Positions 1-13,608 are shown, counted from the stretch's first letter. The stretch: DNA of 64,000 bases from Centrapalus pauciflorus (GCA_020465985.1 JAANYP010000280.1:36031-100030); one strand, 5' to 3'. Notes: generated by a model from the sequence alone, not told the origin. Numbers and translations: made by a program.

Positions 1-1
1 T

Positions 2-214
2 ACAATTGCGATAACAAATAATCCAGTTAAACACAGTAAAACAAAGCACATAGACATAAGGCATCATTTTATTCGTGATTGTGCTGAAAAGAAGTTAATC
101 AAACTGGTAAAAGTGGCAACAGAAGATAATAATGCAGATTTATTTACCAAAGCGTTTGATAAGTCACGGTTTGAGTATTTAATTCAACTGAACGGAATGC
201 GCAATCCAGAGTAA
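2..214 (+). CDS. Copia polyprotein C-terminus (RNase H), partial
   Basis: This is the last 70 codons of a Ty1/copia Gag-Pol polyprotein; the 5' part is outside the window. The reading frame contains the copia RNase H signature KHSKTKHIDIRHHFIRDC followed by ADLFTKAFDKSRFEYLI and GMRNPE-stop, the usual C-terminus of copia pol. RNase H degrades the RNA strand during reverse transcription in the virus-like particle. There is no frameshift or stop in the visible part, consistent with a recently active element. The spacer and the env-like ORF downstream belong to the same element. Confidence 0.9.
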   Translation, partial: TIAITNNPVKHSKTKHIDIRHHFIRDCAEKKLIKLVKVATEDNNADLFTKAFDKSRFEYLIQLNGMRNPE

Positions 215-819
215 TTTGACCTTAGTAGTAGTAACTTTACGTTATTTTATTTTATAGTAGTAGTATTTCTTTCTTAACAGTAGTCTGCTAATTTAGGTAA
301 GTTTCTAATTTAGGAAAGTTTCTATTTTTAGTAAGTTTCTATTTTTAGTAAGTTAGTAGGTTAGCTTATTTTACTGCTTATTCTTATGAAAAACAAAAGA
401 AAAAAGAGAGAAAATTACGAAAATACAAAAAAAAAGAGAATATCAGAAAACTGAGTTAAGTCTTAGATGCATAGGTTCAAAGTGACGAAATTTAGCACCG
501 TCGTTAAAGACTCTAAGTGTTTAGGCTTTCACACATAATGCGACTAAATCCTAAGTGTTATACTTTATTTAGTTTGATGTGTTGGTAGGCATAATACATA
601 TAGGGAATCTCAAGGCTAATAAAATATTCTAGAAAAAGTCAAGCGTGTCACTAACCTAGATGTACGACCAATCGGTCTTAATTTTTATGTACAAGACATA
701 CAAACTTTAAGTCTAAATGAGGTATGCAAACTTTCTGGGGATGTATGGCAACATCAAATACATCTGACAATGGAAAGAATAGATATATCATGAAAAACTG
801 AGAGTCGAAAACATGCAAC

Positions 820-983
820 TCTGTTGTACGTAAGTACAGACCTGTTGTCTCTGTTTAGATTCGGGTTAGCAGATATGTCGCTTTGTTGTACGTCAGTACA
901 GACCTGTCACCGCTATCTGCTAACTTTAAAAATAAACCTTAAGTCGAACTAAGACACTTTGTTGTATGAGAATACAGACCTGT
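820..983 (+). repeat. Three copies of a 27-bp stem-loop motif
   Basis: Copies lie at 820-846, 881-907 and 957-983. All read close to CTTTGTTGTACGTAAGTACA followed by GACCTGT. The core TGTAC-GTNA-GTACA is a perfect short hairpin in the first two copies and is decayed in the third. Spacing is about 61 and 76 bp. The copies are in the element's non-coding spacer. Confidence 0.7.
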
Positions 984-1619
984 GTCCGATGTTTGTCTTT
1001 TAAAGAAAGTTTGCAAATACCAACAAGTTAGAATTTTGTCTGTGTGCCTTGATCATAAAAGTATGTCTATGTCTGAGTCACGTAAGATAATTTCCTGATA
1101 AATAAAAAGGCCAAGGGATATTCCGAAATGTAGAGTGTTTAACAGGGTAAAATACCAACAATCGGCTAAGTGGGTATGTCACGACAAACAATCAAAGGAA
1201 TTCAAAAAATTCCTAAGTGTGAAAGTTTAAGTACTGAAAGTTAGTATCGGACATCGCTATCTGATTGAACCTTTCTTAGACTATACTCATCAAAAATATG
1301 TTGTTTGGTATTTAGCTTAGCTTGTAAATTTATTTTTATAACTTAAGTCTAGATTAAATTTTTTAGTCAAAATTTTATTTTATTTTATTTTATTTTTACC
1401 TTAGCTTATTTTATTTTAGTTTAGTTTAATTTTTACTTAGGTAAAAGGTCAAAAATTACTAAGGGTGCATTCGAAGTTGGATAAAATAAACATTGCGTGA
1501 AATATCTGTTGCTTAGGGTAAAAGAATTGGCATAGTTTATCTGGTTACACAATACCGTAGAAAAACGTTGGAAAAGTTGAAGTTATTTCAAAATTTCCGA
1601 AATTTTTCTAAGTGTTGGT

Positions 1620-2290
1620 AATTTCGAATCTAAGACAGACTCGAATGTGAAGTTTTTCGAATCTGTCAGTAGACTCGAAACTACACATAGACTCGAAGGT
1701 AGGTAGTATATATAGGTCAATAGTGAAGTCATTTATTACTTTACTGTTGTCGAATCTATACTCGAATCTATTCAGGCGATTTCGAATCTAATTTCTCGAG
1801 TCTACCGTATTGCTCCTAAACGACATTTTGTCGACTCTAAGGCTACTGTGTTCGATTCTACACTCATATCTAGGTATAATCAACCGGATTGTACAAGATT
1901 TTGGTAGTTTTATACACCATTTAAGGACAAATCGTCGATTTTTGAAGTTTTATTGGTCAAAATTGGGTTTTTGCTAAATAACTAAGTTTGGACCTATAAA
2001 AGATCAAATTAAAGACATAAATCAATGATTAGAACCTAGTTGAACTAATGTATGTGATTTACCAAGTTCAAAATGGTTAAAATCTTGGGTTTTGGTTGAA
2101 ACAATGGCCGACGGCCCTTCGAGTCTGTTCATGCACTTTCGAATCTGTTCATGGGTGTCTCGAATCTATCATTAGATTCGAGATGACCATGATATTCGAA
2201 TCTGTCCATTAGACTCGAATAGGGACTCCTCGAATCTGTCCATTAGATTCGAAAATGGACACTTCGAGTCTGTTCCCTTCGAATCTGTAC
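1620..2290 (+). repeat. Dispersed TCGAATCTG motif array (about 20 copies, both orientations)
   Basis: By eye I count about 20 copies of TTCGAATCTG, TTCGAGTCTG or their complements (AGATTCGAA, AGACTCGAA). They are irregularly spaced by 10-40 bp, with a gap between about 1860 and 2115. The core TTCGAA is self-complementary. The same motif recurs in this element's LTR at 5734-5945. Confidence 0.75.
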
Positions 2291-2429
2291 TTTATTTACT
2301 TTGTTGAATTTAAATTTTATTAAACTTGTGGAAATTTAATTGTGCTAGATTTTGTATTTGAAAAAGTACAAAATAAAGCAAATTTGAATTTGAACAAGTT
2401 TATTGATTTTTAATGACTCTAACAGTTTT

Positions 2430-5400
2430 ATGTATTGTGCAGATATGGCGCTTCGTGCTTTCGTTCCTAAGCATAATATGGTACTTAATCCAGCTCATAA
2501 CATCCCAGAAGCGCAGGGTTTTCGAGAAGTTTTAGATTTTCTAGCAGAGTCCAGGATCAGCTATGCATTATATCACAATATTCCGATCGTGATTTCATAT
2601 GTGCGTCAATTCTACGATCATTTACAGGTGGACTGTACTGTCACCCCGACAGTTTTAAGAACCAGAATTGCTGGTCAACCTCTGGTTTTCTCAGCGGATA
2701 TTTTGCGTCAAGTACTTCAGTTGGGTTCACAAGAACAAGAAGACGGGCCTATAGACTTTCCACTAAGTATTAGGCAAGCAGCGTTTTTGCGAATGGGCTA
2801 TAGTTTGGACGTTACAAAATCATCTTACATGAAAAGCGGGTTGATAGGGCAGTGGCGATTCTTGGTCCACGTGTTCATGGTTTGTTTTGCGCCTAAGAAG
2901 GCTGGGTTTGATTACATTGTATCCAAGATACAATCTGGGGTGATTGCCATGGTGTACAATAAGAAGTTCAGCTTCTCACAGCTGTTTTTCTCGGAATTCA
3001 TCCATCAAATTACTGCTCCTGAGAGAGAAAGATTCCTACTGTATCCTAGGTTTGTAATGATGTTGATAAGGCACTTCTTGCCTGATTTGCCACAAACAGA
3101 TGATCCATTGAGCGTCAATATTATGGATAAGCGCATCTATTCTGACTGTTCCTCACATCGAGGAAGGTTAGCGGTTCCAGTGGCGCGTCCACTATTTGGT
3201 GCAATTCTGGATAGGGAGTTTCAAGCCCCGAGTAATGCCAACTGGGCAGGGGTAGTTGATGTCCAACCCCAGCAACAACAGCAACGTCCACTACAACAAC
3301 AGCCTCGTGCTCGTCCCCGTGATCCAAGGCGAAGACAAAGAGATACTGCAAGTCAAACTCAGGCGTCTAGGCCTTCTACGAGTCAGCAACCAGAAGTGCA
3401 GGAAGTCGGGCCGTCAAATGTCCCAAATGAAACTGATCAATTGTGCCAAACGCTAAATGAAATTTGGGAGGCAGGTCCACATGCAAATGAAGATATAGCT
3501 GCAGAGTTAGTGGGTGATTTACTTGAGCCTCCAGAGGGAGAAGAAGATGTCTTCAGAGATGTTGACGAATATGTGCCAGAGCAGACTGGCAATGATGAGT
3601 CATCATCTGCTACAGAATCAGAAGAAATGGAGGAGATCGAAGTTGAAGCTCCAGAATCAGTGTCTACAGAGCCTCATATTCAAATTGGAACTTATGGTTC
3701 ACGATTGATTATCAATGAAGGTGGTTCGAGGAGGCGAGAGGCTAGGGAATTGGAGGAGTCAGATTTTGAAGAAGATGAGACTCCTCAGTTGGTGACAAGG
3801 CAACGGGCCAAACGTCACAGGTTTATGCAGGGGACTTCATCACAGTCCGATGCACAACCTCCGCCTCAAACCCAGACCCAACCCCAAGATACAGCTCCAC
3901 CATCCCCTCCACCTCAGCAAGATGAACCCTACATTCCCCAACCATTCAATCCTGCTCCCATTCAATCCATCCCTTCTACATCAGAAGCCTATACCGACAA
4001 TCAACGAATCATGCAACTCAAAAGCCGTGTCGACTTTCAGAACATTCAAATAATAACTCTCACAAAAGCAGTCGGTGAACTCCAAGAGCATAACTCTAAT
4101 CTTGATAAGGAGAACGCAGAACTGAGAGAGATTGTTGAAAGTGTTAGAGACGAAAACACGGAGATTAAATCATTTGTTGCTGATCAATCATCTGAAATCC
4201 GAGCAATGCGGTCCCTCCTAGAGCAACTTATGAAAAATCTACAAACTCAGGGGGAGACGAGTTGTAAAGATCAGGAAGTACAGCGAGAAGATGATAATGA
4301 TGAAGGCAATGATCCTAGCGCAAATAAAGAGATTGAGTCTGTAGATTTTCCTGCAGCTCAAGTTACTCAAATTCAGGGGGAGCCTAGTCAAGGCGAAGGA
4401 CAAAGGGGTGAAGCTAGTTCATCTAAGGAGCCTACAGACTTTGAGATCAGTGAGATGATTGAAGCGCTCATGGATCTTGATGATGATCCACTGGATGTAG
4501 GCTTTGATAACGAAGATGAAGAGCTTGAAGAAGGGGAGTTTGCGCCAGAGGAGATAGTCGACTGGCGGTCAGATGATGAAGTACTTGCTGATGAGGATGA
4601 TGAAGCTGACGAGATAATTGTGCAGCAGAATCCTATCACTGATACTTATATGATTGATGGACATAACATTGTCGATGCAGATATAGTTAATGTTGCTTTA
4701 AATCCTCAACCATCGACAGAGGAACCTGCAAGAGAGCTAACTAATGAAGAAAAACGAAAGCTATGGTTCAGGGATGAAGAGAAGGAAGCAGCAATTAAAA
4801 GGACAATGAGAGTGCCAGGTACGGGGAAGCTGTCTGAGCGAATTTTAAGCTGGTTCTTTGACAGAGAACTGCAGCTATTTATAATAAAGAGAAAAGACGG
4901 GCTTCAGTACATGAGGCGAACTTTAAAAGCATTCAACTCCCTGCCAAAGATAGAAATTGCAGATCTAGCATGGAAAGATCTGATAAACATTGGCAATGAT
5001 CCCTATGCGGACGTTATCGCAAGAATCATAAGAAAGGAGGGAAGATCGAGGAAATTTGAGCGTCTGAGTCCAAGGGTTGGGAAAAGAGTAGAGGATCCAT
5101 CACGTATCTATCCTCTAACTGGACGACCTTGGATGAGGATTCACTATAAGCCAGCCAGATGTCTTAGGAAGGTACCTCTCAAGCCAATGCCACAAAACAT
5201 TCTGAAGAATCTGAAGTGGTGGTATGCTGACACGGAAACTGGGGAAGCGGTTATGGAAGACTTAGAAGAAAAAGTTATTCTTAGAGTCTATGACCCGCTT
5301 CACCTGGTAAACCTATCTAAAGAAGATCTGCAGACTTTGTATAACTGTAAGATTTCCAGTGACGCACATATGGATGCTGAAGCAAGTAAGTATGAAAATG

Positions 5401-5456
5401 TGGTCAAGGTATGCGTTGAAAAAGGTCTGTATGCTGGTAGTGTTTTGAATCAATAA
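2430..5456 (+). CDS. Env-like / third ORF of copia element
   Basis: An uninterrupted frame of 1,008 codons from the first in-frame ATG. A second ATG at 2445 (MALRAFVPKHN) directly follows a TGTGCAG splice-acceptor-like sequence and may be the real start. The N-terminal ~240 residues (RISYALYHNIP, GQWRFLVHVF, LLYPRFVMMLI) resemble a domain I recall from accessory ORFs of Asteraceae copia elements. Then come a Gln/Pro-rich basic stretch (residues ~285-330), an acidic linker, a Pro-rich segment, a heptad-like coiled coil (~530-610), a second very acidic region (~690-770) and a basic C-terminal domain with GRPWMRIHYKP. I see no clear signal peptide or transmembrane span, so 'env-like' refers to position only. 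Function is unknown. The intact frame suggests recent insertion. Confidence 0.75.
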   Translation: MYCADMALRAFVPKHNMVLNPAHNIPEAQGFREVLDFLAESRISYALYHNIPIVISYVRQFYDHLQVDCTVTPTVLRTRIAGQPLVFSADILRQVLQLGSQEQEDGPIDFPLSIRQAAFLRMGYSLDVTKSSYMKSGLIGQWRFLVHVFMVCFAPKKAGFDYIVSKIQSGVIAMVYNKKFSFSQLFFSEFIHQITAPERERFLLYPRFVMMLIRHFLPDLPQTDDPLSVNIMDKRIYSDCSSHRGRLAVPVARPLFGAILDREFQAPSNANWAGVVDVQPQQQQQRPLQQQPRARPRDPRRRQRDTASQTQASRPSTSQQPEVQEVGPSNVPNETDQLCQTLNEIWEAGPHANEDIAAELVGDLLEPPEGEEDVFRDVDEYVPEQTGNDESSSATESEEMEEIEVEAPESVSTEPHIQIGTYGSRLIINEGGSRRREARELEESDFEEDETPQLVTRQRAKRHRFMQGTSSQSDAQPPPQTQTQPQDTAPPSPPPQQDEPYIPQPFNPAPIQSIPSTSEAYTDNQRIMQLKSRVDFQNIQIITLTKAVGELQEHNSNLDKENAELREIVESVRDENTEIKSFVADQSSEIRAMRSLLEQLMKNLQTQGETSCKDQEVQREDDNDEGNDPSANKEIESVDFPAAQVTQIQGEPSQGEGQRGEASSSKEPTDFEISEMIEALMDLDDDPLDVGFDNEDEELEEGEFAPEEIVDWRSDDEVLADEDDEADEIIVQQNPITDTYMIDGHNIVDADIVNVALNPQPSTEEPARELTNEEKRKLWFRDEEKEAAIKRTMRVPGTGKLSERILSWFFDRELQLFIIKRKDGLQYMRRTLKAFNSLPKIEIADLAWKDLINIGNDPYADVIARIIRKEGRSRKFERLSPRVGKRVEDPSRIYPLTGRPWMRIHYKPARCLRKVPLKPMPQNILKNLKWWYADTETGEAVMEDLEEKVILRVYDPLHLVNLSKEDLQTLYNCKISSDAHMDAEASKYENVVKVCVEKGLYAGSVLNQ

Positions 5457-5502
5457 TAAACCATGTTCTTAAATCAAATGTGTGAATTATTAGAAGCTAT
5501 CG

Positions 5503-5515
5503 TCAAGGGGGAGTC
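5503..5515 (+). promoter_or_regulatory. Polypurine tract of copia element
   Basis: TCAAGGGGGAGTC immediately precedes the LTR start TGTTGGTACA. Purine-rich AAGGGGGAG is the standard plus-strand primer just upstream of a 3' LTR, and 'AAGGGGGAGTCTGTTGG' is a familiar plant copia junction. Confidence 0.85.
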
Positions 5516-6145
5516 TGTTGGTACATCCCGTGTGACGATAGCAGTCTATGTTGTCTTACATTGTGATTTAGCATATGTTTGGTATATATATTATGTATGA
5601 TTGATTTCTATCAGTGTTTGTATGTTTGAACTTGATGTAACGTATTACAAGAAGTTCAAACATAAAGCTCAAAGATAAAATCAGTCATAAGGTAATATCA
5701 TAAGTTTCAAACACTTAGTTGTTTATGTAAAAGGCTAGATTCGAATTTCTTAAGGGGATACATTCGAATCTGAGATAGATTCGAATGAGACCATAGATTC
5801 GAATATAGGTTAGATTCGAATCTGTCAGATGGACAGATTCGAATGGGCCTTAGGCCAGATTCGAGGTTGGCCCACAACAGACTCGAATCAGGGTCTATAA
5901 TTAGGGATAGACTCGAATCATTAGCTGACCTTTGGCAGAATTCGTGAGGAATTAAGCAATAGGCGATCTCGAGTTTATCAGCTAGGTGAGTCCCGTTTCG
6001 GAGAGAATTAGTACGTAGGATCGTTCGTGTGTCGTTCGTTCAGCGTCTAATAGTCTCCGTGTTTCCGTTGGTTGAGAGTTGTCCGTCTGACCGTCAACGA
6101 GGATTCCGCACTCGTTAACGGATCCGCGTCTAGATAGATCTTGCA
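5516..6145 (+). mobile_element. Copia 3' LTR
   Basis: Starts TGTTGGTACA directly after the polypurine tract. The end is placed at a CA before TTGGTAGACC because that sequence vaguely resembles a primer-binding site, but only about five bases fit tRNA-Met, so the right edge is tentative. The LTR contains a second TTCGAATC array (5734-5945). With no second LTR in the window, identity between LTRs cannot be measured. Confidence 0.6.
5734..5945 (+). repeat. AGATTCGAATCTG array in copia LTR
   Basis: About nine copies of AGATTCGAAT or AGACTCGAAT in 210 bp. They include the full palindrome AGATTCGAATCT near 5811. This is the same motif as in the pre-env spacer. Confidence 0.75.
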
Positions 6146-6165
6146 TTGGTAGACCTTACACTGAA

Positions 6166-7023
6166 ATGATGTGTCAAATGTCTAATACTCAGAAATTGTT
6201 AAAGGGAAAGTCTGTTGCTGAAGGGGTTAAAGACAGATATCCTGAACAATCTATTGATGAGGTCGGGGAATTTGTTTATGATCAGTTTGATGAGATGCGG
6301 GAACGGATGATTGGCTTAGAGTCTACAATTGTTACCGCTTTAGGATCATTGTTGGAAAAAGTATCTGCTATTGAGCAAACCTGCAAACCTGCAAAGCTCA
6401 AGCTTCTGCTCCTAAAAGAAAACATGATGAGTATGATGAGGACTCCGATGATGCTCCTCATGAGTGGGAGAAGATGAGGAAGCTTAGAGAGCCAGGACTT
6501 CAACTGATTGCGTACACTGAGAAAGAAAAAGAGACAGGAGGAGAAGAGGTTGGAGAAGCTGGAGGTTCAACTGACAAACCTATTGATGCTCAGAGTGAGT
6601 TGGGATTGATTCTATATGAGGATGTTCTAGTTCCTCTAAGTATTCATTCAGGAATATATAATTTTGAATAATATGATGATTCCGACAATGATGAACAAGG
6701 TCAAGCATTAATGATTGAGGGGGTTGAGAAAGAAGTTGAGATATCAGACGATCATGATGTGTTTGACTTGACCGATATATCTTTTAGGGCTGAAAGGTTA
6801 GAAGATGAGGAAGTGCTTGTTGAGGAGATTTTGAGGGATGATGTACCAACTCCAACGGTTGAAAAGCCCGAGGTGACGGTTACTATCAAAGAAGAATTTG
6901 ATCCATTTCCGATTGAAAAAGTGATGCCTCTTGCAAGGAAAGAGAGCTGATGAAGTGGAGATCATGGAAAAGTTTTTCAACAATTACATCTTGGCGGATG
7001 AATCTCACAGACAATATCAGTAA
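6166..7023 (+). pseudogene. Decayed acidic ORF of unknown function
   Basis: The start region reads MMCQMSNTQKLLKGKSVAEG and stays open to about 6390 (EMRERMIGLES, LLEKVSAIEQTCKP). A frame change then restores ASAPKRKHDEYDEDSDDAPH and EWEKMRKLREPG. A stop at 6669-6671 interrupts it, the same frame resumes (EVEISDDHDVFDLTD, then VTIKEEFDPFPIEKV), and a further shift near 6945 gives EIMEKFFNNYILADESHRQ-stop. Composition is acidic with coiled-coil potential. No zinc knuckle or enzyme motif is visible. It lies just after the copia LTR, so it could be the internal region of a second element sharing that LTR, or an unrelated fragment. Confidence 0.45.
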
Positions 7024-7484
7024 TAATTTACTTAGATCAAAATAAATTATTTTATTAGTTAGTTTATTTTAGTTGATAAAATAAAACTAACATGAGTTAC
7101 TGAGTAGGTAGTAATCTTTTATTACATTTAAATCATGTCTAATATTAAATCATTGATTTAATTTATTTAATTCCAGAAGTAGCAACGAAAATCATTTATT
7201 TATTTAATTTAATAATACTATAACAAACATACAACTCTAATATTTACATAATATTTTTAATTAAAAAATCATTCAGCTCGGTAGATCGCACGTGCTATCA
7301 TGACTTGTGATTTCAATATTTAAAGACTGAGATTTCATAAAGTTTTTAACGCATCATTTACTAGACATTCAGTACACCATTGAATGTCTATTTAATATCA
7401 TGTCATAACATCTATTATATATTTGAGCATATTTCATCAACACTCGATCCAACTTATATATCATATCAATATTTTTGCGCTACA
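7024..7484 (+). other. AT-rich upstream region of nsLTP copy A
   Basis: No gene seen. This sequence is closely matched by 13144-13608 upstream of the intact copy, so the promoter was duplicated with the gene. Confidence 0.6.
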
Positions 7485-7762
7485 ATGAAGTTTTATAGTG
7501 TTTTAATTATTTTGTGGTGATGATGATGATACTAACAGGAAAAGTACAACCACAAGTGGTTTGTGACGTTACTGATATTGATGATTGTTATGCATCGATT
7601 ATAAACCCATATATATCACCAACCTCAAGATGTTGTGTTGAATTGAAACAACATTTAAATTGTTACTGCCAGTACCAAAGACAATTCCTTGGTAAGCCTA
7701 TGGATCCTGTTTATGATAATTGTCATATCAAATTCCAAGCGATATGTTTTGCACACTATTAG
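7485..7762 (+). pseudogene. nsLTP-like eight-cysteine protein, copy A, frameshifted signal peptide
   Basis: The paralogue of the gene at 13609. The ATG at 7485 opens MKFYSVLIIL, but one T is missing from the run near 7510 relative to the intact copy, so that frame stops at TGA almost at once. Downstream, the original frame stays open to TAG at 7760-7762 and keeps all eight cysteines (VVCDVTDIDDC, RCCVELKQHLNCYC, YDNCHIKF, ICFAHY). The mature domain is therefore intact while the secretion signal is broken. A start at a downstream ATG near 7520 would give only a shortened leader. Possibly a recent pseudogene. Confidence 0.75.
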
Positions 7763-9428
<1,666 letters not shown>

Positions 9429-9534
9429 TGTTTTAACAGTATGGTAACATACATTGACAGTTAAATTTCTTTCATTTGTGTGTGTGTCTATATATATGTA
9501 TGTATGTACGTGTGTACGTATGTATGAATCTATA

Positions 9535-9740
9535 GAGGTTCAATGGAAAACCAATATACATCACGAGAACAATCAACGCATCATAATGGATCACTAAGTG
9601 CGTTTAACTACTTTCCTTAAAATCAAAAGATTTAACCACTAAATGCATATGATACGTTGCACAATTAGATGCATGAGGCATAGTGCATGTGGTTTCCTAA
9701 GTTTTCCTGATACATGTTGGTTTTCCATTGAACTCGCCCT
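9535..9740. mobile_element. Microsatellite-bounded inverted-repeat element, U1
   Basis: The left end is GAGGTTCAATGGAAAACCAA and the right end is TTGGTTTTCCATTGAACTC, a near-perfect ~20-bp inverted pair. It is flanked by TGTATGTA-type repeats on the left and (AT)n on the right. Non-coding, 206 bp. Copy B carries the same element at 16924-17144. This resembles the Micron type described in rice (non-coding elements in TA runs), although that family assignment is only by analogy. Confidence 0.7.
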
Positions 9741-9749
9741 AATATATAT

Positions 9750-9808
<59 letters not shown>

Positions 9809-9834
9809 GCACGCACACACACACACACACACAT
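9741..9834. repeat. (AT)n(AC)n microsatellite
   Basis: AT run interrupted once, then AC with two GC variants. It separates elements U1 and U2. Confidence 0.95.
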
Positions 9835-9840
9835 ACAAAG

Positions 9841-11244
9841 AGGGAGGTTCAATGGAAAACCAATATGAATCAGAAAACCTTGGAAACCAAACTGCATCAC
9901 AAAGTCATTAAGGGTAATTTTGGAAAAGTATAATATATTTATTTCGTAAAACAAAATTAAAAATTAAAATGACTAATCAATCCTTAAATCAAGGACCAGG
10001 CGTCAATTTACATATATCAAAACAATTTATTTCGTAAAATAAGATTCAAAACTAAAAAATAAACAATCATTAAATCAAGGACCAGACGACAATTTCATAT
10101 ATCAAAAGCAATTTCCATATATCTAAACAAATTCCAAATTCCAAAACAATCTCCTTACTTTATGGATTTCGGTCCATGGTAACACCAAACAGCCAAAGTC
10201 AAAGCCGGTTCTAGACGGCGGCGCCACCACACGACTCCACCATACACTGTGGTGCATGGATCGTAGCGGTGCACAGATCCGTTGTGATGGTCGGCCACTG
10301 TTCTCACAAGGCAAAATGGTGGTGGTCGTCCTCCTGTCATGTTACGGTGGTCGGAGGCCGGTGGTCAACCATGCATCTTCGTTCGGAGGTTGTTTCTGTC
10401 TTTCTGATGCATCGTTCTAGACGGTGACCAAAGCCGATCCAGACGGCGGCGCCGCCACGCGACACCACCATACATCGTGGTGCACAGATCGAAGAGGTGC
10501 ACGAATCCGTTGTGATGGTCGTCATAGGTTTCTGATGCAAGGATCGAAGTGGGGCACGAATCTGTTGCAGTGGTTGGAGGTCGGGGGTCCACATGGTTGT
10601 TTCTGATGCATCGTCGTCGTCTTGGTATTCTGGTGTTATGCACCATTATCGACTTAATGATGGTTTCTGATGCATATATCGTCATTTGGAAAATCATAAT
10701 GATGACTTTTGTTACGATGAAGATGTTGATACATCTCGTTAAAGGTTAGTGTTGTTTGAGTTTCTAATACACTTTATTCTTATTTAATATTAATGTGTTG
10801 TTTGGATTTCTAATGCATTATTATTTTGAAAGATGAATATGATTATTTCTGATACATCATCATTTTGGAAGACGAAGATGATGACTCCTGTTAAGATGAT
10901 GAATTCTGAAGATTAAGATTTTTGGGATGCATCATTGTTTTGAAAGACGAAGATGATGATCTCTTCAAAAATGATGCATCATTGTTTTGAAAGACGAAAA
11001 TGATGTTTTTTTTGGAAGATAATGATTTTTGATAAGTCGTTGCTCTGGAACACGAAGATGATGATTTTTAAAAAAAAAATGACTTTTTTTGAAATTATTA
11101 AATAAGGATGTAGATTTATTTTTAAATTTAAAAATCTATACATCGTAATGCATTAATCTAATGACGTACATGCATCTAATTTAAGAGCTACGATTGGTTT
11201 TCCAAGGTTTTCCAATGCATCGAAGTTTTCCATTGAACCCACCC
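9841..11244. mobile_element. Microsatellite-bounded inverted-repeat element, U2
   Basis: Ends are AGGGAGGTTCAATGGAAAAC and TTTTCCATTGAACCCACCC. Subterminal inverted pieces also match (AAACCTTGGAAACCAA against TTGGTTTTCCAAGGTTTT). The middle (10150-10600) is unusually GC-rich with two diverged ~240-bp tandem units around GGCGGCGCCACCAC and GATCCGTTGTGATGGTCG. It is followed by repeated TGATGCATCATTGTTTTG-type motifs next to GAAGATGATG. Short ORFs there are in both strands and are not conserved in copy B, so I treat it as non-coding. Confidence 0.65.
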
Positions 11245-11249
11245 ATATA

Positions 11250-13015
<1,766 letters not shown>

Positions 13016-13138
13016 CAATAAATTCCATATAATAATTAAAATATAACGTTCATTTGTTTAAATCAAAGTAAATTATTTATATTCTAATTTATTTGATAAG
13101 TGGAGTCCAATAACAATAAATTCAATGTAGTAACTTAT
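13016..13138. other. Short AT-rich spacer before duplication copy B
   Basis: Nothing recognised. Homology to copy A starts near 13139. Confidence 0.5.
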
Positions 13139-13608
13139 AGTAATAATTTACATAGATCAAAATAAATTATTTTATTAGTTAGTTTATTTTAGTTGATAAA
13201 ATAAAACTAACATGAGTTACTGAGTAGGTTGTAATCTTTTATTACATTTAAATCATGTCTAATATCAAATCATTGATTTAATTTATTTAATTCTAGAAAT
13301 AGCTACGAAAATCATTTATTTATTTATTTAATAATACTATAACAATCACACAACTCTAATATTTACATAATGTTTTTAATTAAAAAATTATTCATCCCGA
13401 TACATCGCACGAGCTATCATGACTAGTGATTCAATATTAAAGAATGAGATTTCATAAAGTGTTTAACGCATCATTTACTTGACATTCAATACACCATTGA
13501 ATGCCTATATAATATCATGTCATAACATCTATTATATATTATGAGCATATTTCTAGCATAATTCTGTAACACTTGATCCAACTTATATATCAATATTTTT
13601 GCATTACA

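Larger units (their letters stand above)
215..2429 (+). other. Non-coding spacer between pol and env-like ORF
   Basis: These 2.2 kb contain no credible ORF. They hold T-rich repeats near 300-360 (several copies of TAGTAAGTTTCTATTTT), a triplicated stem-loop (820-983) and a dense cluster of TCGAATCT/AGATTCGA motifs (1620-2290). The final bases, ending TATTGTGCAG at 2442, look like a plant intron 3' end just before the ATG at 2445. The spacer could therefore be intronic for a spliced env transcript; that part is inference. Confidence 0.5.
1..6145 (+). mobile_element. Ty1/copia retrotransposon, 3' portion, with env-like ORF
   Basis: The window opens inside the RNase H domain of a copia polyprotein. 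It continues through a long spacer, an intact third ORF, a polypurine tract at about 5503-5513 and an LTR that begins TGTTGGTACA at 5516. Pol followed by an extra long ORF before the 3' LTR is the plan of env-bearing Sirevirus-type copia elements. The 5' LTR, gag and most of pol lie outside the window, so target duplications cannot be checked. The right edge at 6145 is estimated from a terminal CA and is not certain. Confidence 0.75.

Noticed and set aside
10123..10697. Overlapping short frames in the GC-rich core of element U2
   Set aside because: Not conserved in frame in copy B at 17347-17985; GC-rich low-complexity sequence keeps several frames open.
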